A stretch of 64,000 nucleotides of DNA from CBDHDJ01 sp965261645 (GTDB lineage Bacteria > Pseudomonadota > Alphaproteobacteria > SHVV01): positions 868,001-932,000 of the forward strand of contig CBDHDJ010000003.1 in assembly GCA_965261645.1 (NCBI GenBank), read 5' to 3'. Below, one piece after another: positions 59,001 through 64,000 of this stretch (the stretch's first letter is position 1; every line of letters begins with the position of its first letter). Made by a program: the position numbers and the translations under genes. Under the pieces are notes generated by a model. The model worked only from the letters and a program-made list of their open reading frames with translations, searched no databases and was not told the origin of the DNA.

Positions 59001-59770
59001 CACGCCTTGTCCCCGTCGTCCTCGGAGGCTTCGCCCGAAGCCTCATCAAGGGAGGACTCACCCTCCTCGCCGGTATCCTCGGCGGCAGCGGCGGAAGCCC
59101 CCTTGCGGCCGGCCGGAAAGGGCGCGTCCTCCGGCAAGGCGATCTTGAATGCATCCGAGATCCGCACCCAGCCGCCCTCGGCGCCCGGCACCGCGCCCTT
59201 GATCATGATCAGGCCCCGCACGTCATCGACCGCGACGACCTCGAGATTCTGCACTGTTACACGCGCACTGCCCATGTGGCCGGCCATCTTCTTGCCCTTG
59301 AAAACCCGGCCCGGATCCTGGCTGTTCCCCGTCGAGCCGTGGGCGCGATGAGACACCGACACCCCGTGCGTGGCGCCGAGCCCGCTGAAGTGGTGGCGCT
59401 TGATCACGCCGGCGAACCCCTTGCCGATCGTCATGCCCGCCACGTCGACCCGTTGGCCGGGGATGAAATGGCCGGCGCCCAGCTCGACGCCCGGCTCGAG
59501 CAGCGCGTCCGCGGACACCCGAAACTCGGCGAGTTTCTGCTTGGGCTCGACCTTGGCTTTGGCGAAGTGGCCGCGCAAGGCCTTGCTCACCCGCTTGACC
59601 TTGGCCGCACTGGCGCCGAGTTGCACGGCGTCGTAACCGTGGGTCTCGCGCGTCCGCTGCGCGACGACCTGGCAATCGTCGACCTCAAGCACCGTGACGG
59701 GCACATGCGCGCCGTCTTCGGCGAAGACGCGGCTCATGCCGAGCTTGCGGACGAGAAGGCCGGTACGCAT
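59000..59770 (-). CDS. rplC: 50S ribosomal protein L3 with acidic C-terminal tail
   Basis: A 256-residue L3 from an initial assembly step near the peptidyl transferase centre. MRTGLLVRKLGMSRVF, GVIKRHHFSGLGATHGVSVSHR and GHMGSARVTVQNLEVV are typical. The core is finished near residue 211 and about 45 further residues are acidic and Ala/Ser-rich (AEDTGEEGESSLDEASGEAS), an extension not common in the family. It follows rpsJ by 13 bases. Confidence 0.96.
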   Translation of the reverse strand: MRTGLLVRKLGMSRVFAEDGAHVPVTVLEVDDCQVVAQRTRETHGYDAVQLGASAAKVKRVSKALRGHFAKAKVEPKQKLAEFRVSADALLEPGVELGAGHFIPGQRVDVAGMTIGKGFAGVIKRHHFSGLGATHGVSVSHRAHGSTGNSQDPGRVFKGKKMAGHMGSARVTVQNLEVVAVDDVRGLIMIKGAVPGAEGGWVRISDAFKIALPEDAPFPAGRKGASAAAAEDTGEEGESSLDEASGEASEDDGDKA

Positions 59771-59783
59771 CGCTCATCAACTC

Positions 59784-60092
59784 CTAGAGCTTGATCTCCA
59801 CATCGACACCCGCCGCCAAGTCGAGCTTCATCAAGGCGTCCACGGTCTGCGGTGTGGGATCGATGATGTCGAGCAGGCGCCGGTGCGTGCGGATCTCGAA
59901 CTGCTCGCGCGATTTCTTGTCGATATGCGGCGAGCGCAAGACCGTGAACTTCTCGATCTTAGTCGGCAACGGGATCGGACCACGGACTTCCGCGCCGGTG
60001 CGCTTGGCCGTGTTGACGATCTCACCCGTCGATTGGTCAAGCACCCGATGGTCGAAGGCCTTGAGCCTGATGCGGATGTTCTGGTTGTCCAT
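59784..60092 (-). CDS. rpsJ: 30S ribosomal protein S10
   Basis: A 102-residue S10 (also NusE, which joins antitermination complexes). NQNIRIRLKAFDHRVLDQST and VRGPIPLPTKIEKFTVLRSPHIDKKSREQFE are standard. It follows tuf by 22 bases, so the str and S10 operons are fused without an obvious terminator. Confidence 0.98.
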   Translation of the reverse strand: MDNQNIRIRLKAFDHRVLDQSTGEIVNTAKRTGAEVRGPIPLPTKIEKFTVLRSPHIDKKSREQFEIRTHRRLLDIIDPTPQTVDALMKLDLAAGVDVEIKL

Positions 60093-60114
60093 GCCGGTGA
60101 TCCGTCTCTGTAAT

Positions 60115-61305
<1,191 letters not shown>

Positions 61306-61349
61306 CGTCTCTCGAGCCCTCGCTCTGTCAGTGCCGCCGCCCCGCCCAC

Positions 61350-63425
61350 CTACGCCAGGTGCGCCCGGACCTCGTCGGACACGGCTTCGGGCACCCGCTC
61401 GTAATGATCGAACGTCATGGTGAACTGCGCGCGCCCCTGGCTTCGGGACCGGAGCGCGTTAACGTAACCGAACATGTTGGCGAGCGGCACCATCGCGTTG
61501 ACGGTCTGCGTGACGCCCCGCACCGTGGTCCCGGTGATCTGCCCGCGGCGGCTGGACAAATCGCCGATCACGTCCCCGACGTGTTTATCGGGGGTCACCA
61601 CCTCAATTCGCATGATCGGTTCGAGAAGCTTGGGCCGTGCTTTGCCCGCCGCTTCGCGAAACGCGGCGCCCGCCGCGATTTCGAACGCTAGCGTGCTCGA
61701 ATCAACCGCATGGCTCGCGCCGCCGGTGAGCGTCGCCTTGAAATCGATCAACGGGAAGCCGGCCAACACCCCGCTCTCGGCTACGTTGCGAATGCCCTTT
61801 TCGACGGCAGGGATGAACTCCCGGGGCACCGCACCGCCGACCACCTGATTCTCGAAGATGACGCCGCCTCCGGTCGGCAGGGGCTCAAGCACGAGTTCGA
61901 TCTCGGCGAACTGACCCGCGCCGCCGGTCTGTTTGCGGTGGACATAGGTGCACTCCGACGGCTGGGAGATGGTCTCGCGATAGGCGACCTGCGGCGCCCC
62001 GACGTTGGCCGCCACATCGAACTCGCGGCGCATGCGATCGACGATGACCTCGAGGTGAAGCTCGCCCATGCCCTTGATCAGGGTCTGCCCGGTCTCGCTG
62101 TCCGTCATGACGCGGAACGAGGGATCCTCGCCGGCGATGCGCCCGAGCGCGGCCGCCAGCTTGTCCTGGTCAGCCTTGGTCTTGGGCTCGACGGCGATCT
62201 CGATGACCGGGTCGGGGAAATCGAGGCTTTCGAGCACCACCGGATGCTCGGGCGCGGCAAGGGTATCGCCCGTGCGCGCCGTCTTCAGGCCAGCGATCGC
62301 CAAGATGTCGCCCGCCCACGCCTCTTTGACATCTTCGCGCATATTGGCGTGCATCTGAAGCATGCGGCCTACGCGCGCGCGCTTGTCCTTACCGACATTG
62401 AGCACCGTCGCGCCTGTCTCGAGAACGCCGGAGTAGACACGCACAAACGACAGCGATCCGACGTAGGGATCGCTCATGATCTTGAACACGAGAGCGGCGA
62501 AGGGCTCGGCGTCGTCGGCGTGGCGCTCCACGGATTCGCCCGATCTCACGTCGACGCCGCGGATCGCCGCCACGTCGGTCGGCGCCGGCAAGTAGTCGAT
62601 GACCGCGTCCAGGAGCGGTTGTACCCCCTTGTTCTTGAAGGCCGAACCGTTCAGGACCGGCACAAGCACTCCCGCCAACGTGCCCGCGCGGATGCAACGT
62701 TTGAGCGCCGCTTCGTCCGGCACCTGCCCTTCGAGATAGGTCTCGAGCGCCCGATCATCCTGGTCGACCACCTGCTCGATGAGCTGGGCGCGGTAGGCTG
62801 CGGCCTCTTCCGCAAGGTCCGCAGGAATCTCCTCGTAGACGAACTCCGCCCCGAGCGTTTCCTCATTCCAGATCACGGCTTTCATCTTGATGAGGTCGAT
62901 CACGCCCCGGTAGCTGGCCTCGAGCCCGACCGGAAGCTGAACCACGATGGGCGTAACGCCGAGCCGTTCGCGCATCATTGCGACACAGCGGAACAAATCG
63001 GCGCCCGTGCGGTCCATCTTGTTGACGAAACAGATGCACGGCACGCCATAGCGGTTGGCCTGGCGCCACACGGTTTCAGTCTGCGGCTCAACTCCGGCGA
63101 CGGCGTCGAAGAGTGCAACTGCGCCGTCGAGCACACGCAGGCTGCGCTCGACCTCGATGGTGAAATCGACGTGGCCCGGCGTATCTATGATGTTGATGCG
63201 GTGGTCATGCCAGAAGCACGTGGTCGCGGCCGAGGTGATCGTGATGCCACGCTCCTGCTCCTGTTCCATCCAGTCCATGGTCGCGGCGCCGTCGTGCACC
63301 TCGCCCATCTTGTAGGACCGCCCGGTGTAATAAAGGATCCGCTCCGTCGTCGTCGTCTTGCCGGCATCGATGTGCGCCATGATGCCGATATTGCGGTAGC
63401 GTTCGAGAGGCGTGACACGAGCCAT
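61350..63425 (-). CDS. fusA: Elongation factor G
   Basis: A 691-residue EF-G translocase. The G domain has AHIDAGKTTTTERIL, RGITITSAATTCFW, DTPGHVDFTIEVERSLRVLDGAVA and NKMDRTGAD; domains II-V follow, with YVHRKQTGGAGQFAEIELVLEP and the C-terminal SQGRAQFTMTFDHYERVPEAV. The length and motifs are those of the canonical factor in the str operon, 26 bases after rpsG. Confidence 0.98.
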   Translation of the reverse strand: MARVTPLERYRNIGIMAHIDAGKTTTTERILYYTGRSYKMGEVHDGAATMDWMEQEQERGITITSAATTCFWHDHRINIIDTPGHVDFTIEVERSLRVLDGAVALFDAVAGVEPQTETVWRQANRYGVPCICFVNKMDRTGADLFRCVAMMRERLGVTPIVVQLPVGLEASYRGVIDLIKMKAVIWNEETLGAEFVYEEIPADLAEEAAAYRAQLIEQVVDQDDRALETYLEGQVPDEAALKRCIRAGTLAGVLVPVLNGSAFKNKGVQPLLDAVIDYLPAPTDVAAIRGVDVRSGESVERHADDAEPFAALVFKIMSDPYVGSLSFVRVYSGVLETGATVLNVGKDKRARVGRMLQMHANMREDVKEAWAGDILAIAGLKTARTGDTLAAPEHPVVLESLDFPDPVIEIAVEPKTKADQDKLAAALGRIAGEDPSFRVMTDSETGQTLIKGMGELHLEVIVDRMRREFDVAANVGAPQVAYRETISQPSECTYVHRKQTGGAGQFAEIELVLEPLPTGGGVIFENQVVGGAVPREFIPAVEKGIRNVAESGVLAGFPLIDFKATLTGGASHAVDSSTLAFEIAAGAAFREAAGKARPKLLEPIMRIEVVTPDKHVGDVIGDLSSRRGQITGTTVRGVTQTVNAMVPLANMFGYVNALRSRSQGRAQFTMTFDHYERVPEAVSDEVRAHLA

Positions 63426-63451
63426 GGCGGATCGACATGCGGTAGGAGGGG

Positions 63452-63922
63452 TTACCAGCGATAGTGGGAGAACGCCTTATTGGCGTCCGCCATGCGATGG
63501 GTGTCTTCACGCTTCTTCACCGCGGCACCACGATTGGCCGCGGCATCGATCAGCTCGCCGGACAGGCGATCCGTCATGGTGTGTTCGCCGCGCGCCCGGG
63601 CGGCCGCGATGAGCCAGCGGATCGCCAGCGCCTGGCCGCGCCCCATCCGCACTTCGGTCGGCACCTGATAGGTGGCGCCGCCGACCCGGCGCGAGCGCAC
63701 CTCGAGCGAGGGCTTCACATTGTCGAGTGCCTCATGGAAGACCTTGAGCGGCTCCTGGCCGGTCTGCGACTGAATTCGGTCGAACGCACCGTAAACGATG
63801 TACTCGGTGACCGACTTCTTGCCGGCGTACATCAACGAATTCATGAACTTGGTGACCACTTGGTCGCCAAATTTCGGGTCGGGAAAGACCTCCCGTTTCT
63901 CTGCAGCGCGGCGGCGGGACAT
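63452..63922 (-). CDS. rpsG: 30S ribosomal protein S7
   Basis: A 156-residue S7, which organises the 3' major domain of 16S rRNA and lies at the E site. MSRRRAAEKREVFPDPKFGD, MYAGKKSVTEYIVYGAFD and VGGATYQVPTEVRMGRGQALAIRWLI are standard. It starts 10 bases after the rpsL stop. Confidence 0.98.
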   Translation of the reverse strand: MSRRRAAEKREVFPDPKFGDQVVTKFMNSLMYAGKKSVTEYIVYGAFDRIQSQTGQEPLKVFHEALDNVKPSLEVRSRRVGGATYQVPTEVRMGRGQALAIRWLIAAARARGEHTMTDRLSGELIDAAANRGAAVKKREDTHRMADANKAFSHYRW

Positions 63923-63932
63923 GGCGGGTGTC

Positions 63933-64000
63933 CTATTTCGGCCGTTTGGTGCCGTATTTCGAACGGCGTTGGCGTCTGTCGCCCACCCCTTGGGTGTCGA
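63933..64000 (-). CDS. rpsL: 30S ribosomal protein S12, C-terminal end (partial)
   Basis: The last codons before the window edge read DTQGVGDRRQRRSKYGTKRPK and stop at 63933-63935. This is the S12 C-terminus. The rest of the gene, including the streptomycin-resistance positions, lies beyond the window. Confidence 0.93.
   Translation of the reverse strand, partial: DTQGVGDRRQRRSKYGTKRPK

Noticed and set aside
61710..63464. Plus-strand ORF of 584 codons opposite fusA
   Set aside because: It mirrors fusA codons on the opposite strand and shows no start signal or family motif.

Overview
The window looks like a chromosomal segment of a high-GC alphaproteobacterium, probably Rhodospirillales-like (inference). 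The evidence is a complete str-S10-spc-alpha ribosomal superoperon followed by degP-like, rarA, rluC-like, HAD phosphatase and ATP12 genes, a DUF1489 gene, and a short PutA without an N-terminal ribbon-helix-helix domain. No plasmid, phage or CRISPR signature was seen.

Layout. 1-4135: a plus-strand catabolic cluster (3' end of an LhgO-like FAD oxidase, a MipA/OmpV-type outer membrane protein, an aldehyde dehydrogenase, an iron-containing alcohol dehydrogenase). 4401-9187: a decayed IS3-family element holding two nested insertions, a second IS3-type element and an IS1595-family transposon with three cargo genes. 9316-19190: an AT-rich accessory patch built around a small KGG-like gene and a ruined SDH_sah-type serine protease gene. 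It is loaded with two IS256 copies, three IS1182-type elements in tandem and one IS5 element, and its ancestral ends are marked by inverted and direct repeats. 19282-32095: amino-acid catabolism, with leucine dehydrogenase, PutA, and a liu/ivd cluster (isovaleryl-CoA dehydrogenase, methylcrotonyl-CoA carboxylase, methylglutaconyl-CoA hydratase). The carboxylase alpha gene carries an apparent frameshift. 32101-35198: a decapitated mgtE and two abutting IS3-family elements. 35291-36832: tRNA-Leu(GAG), a short fliN, lipB and acyP. 36853-40504: a five-gene sodium-pumping decarboxylase operon in the Veillonella mmdADECB order. 40742-64000: ATP12, HAD phosphatase, RluC, RarA, a Deg protease, then rplQ, rpoA and the ribosomal superoperon up to a partial rpsL at the window edge, all on the minus strand.

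How it works together. Leucine dehydrogenase makes the keto acid of leucine; a keto-acid dehydrogenase not in this window would give isovaleryl-CoA; LiuA, LiuB/LiuD and LiuC take this to HMG-CoA. The mmd-type operon could decarboxylate methylmalonyl-CoA (or a similar CoA ester) and export sodium. The least ordinary items are the MmdE-sized ORF, the cargo-bearing IS1595 transposon, the repeat-bounded protease unit, and the acidic tails on L3, L15 and, to a lesser degree, L17.
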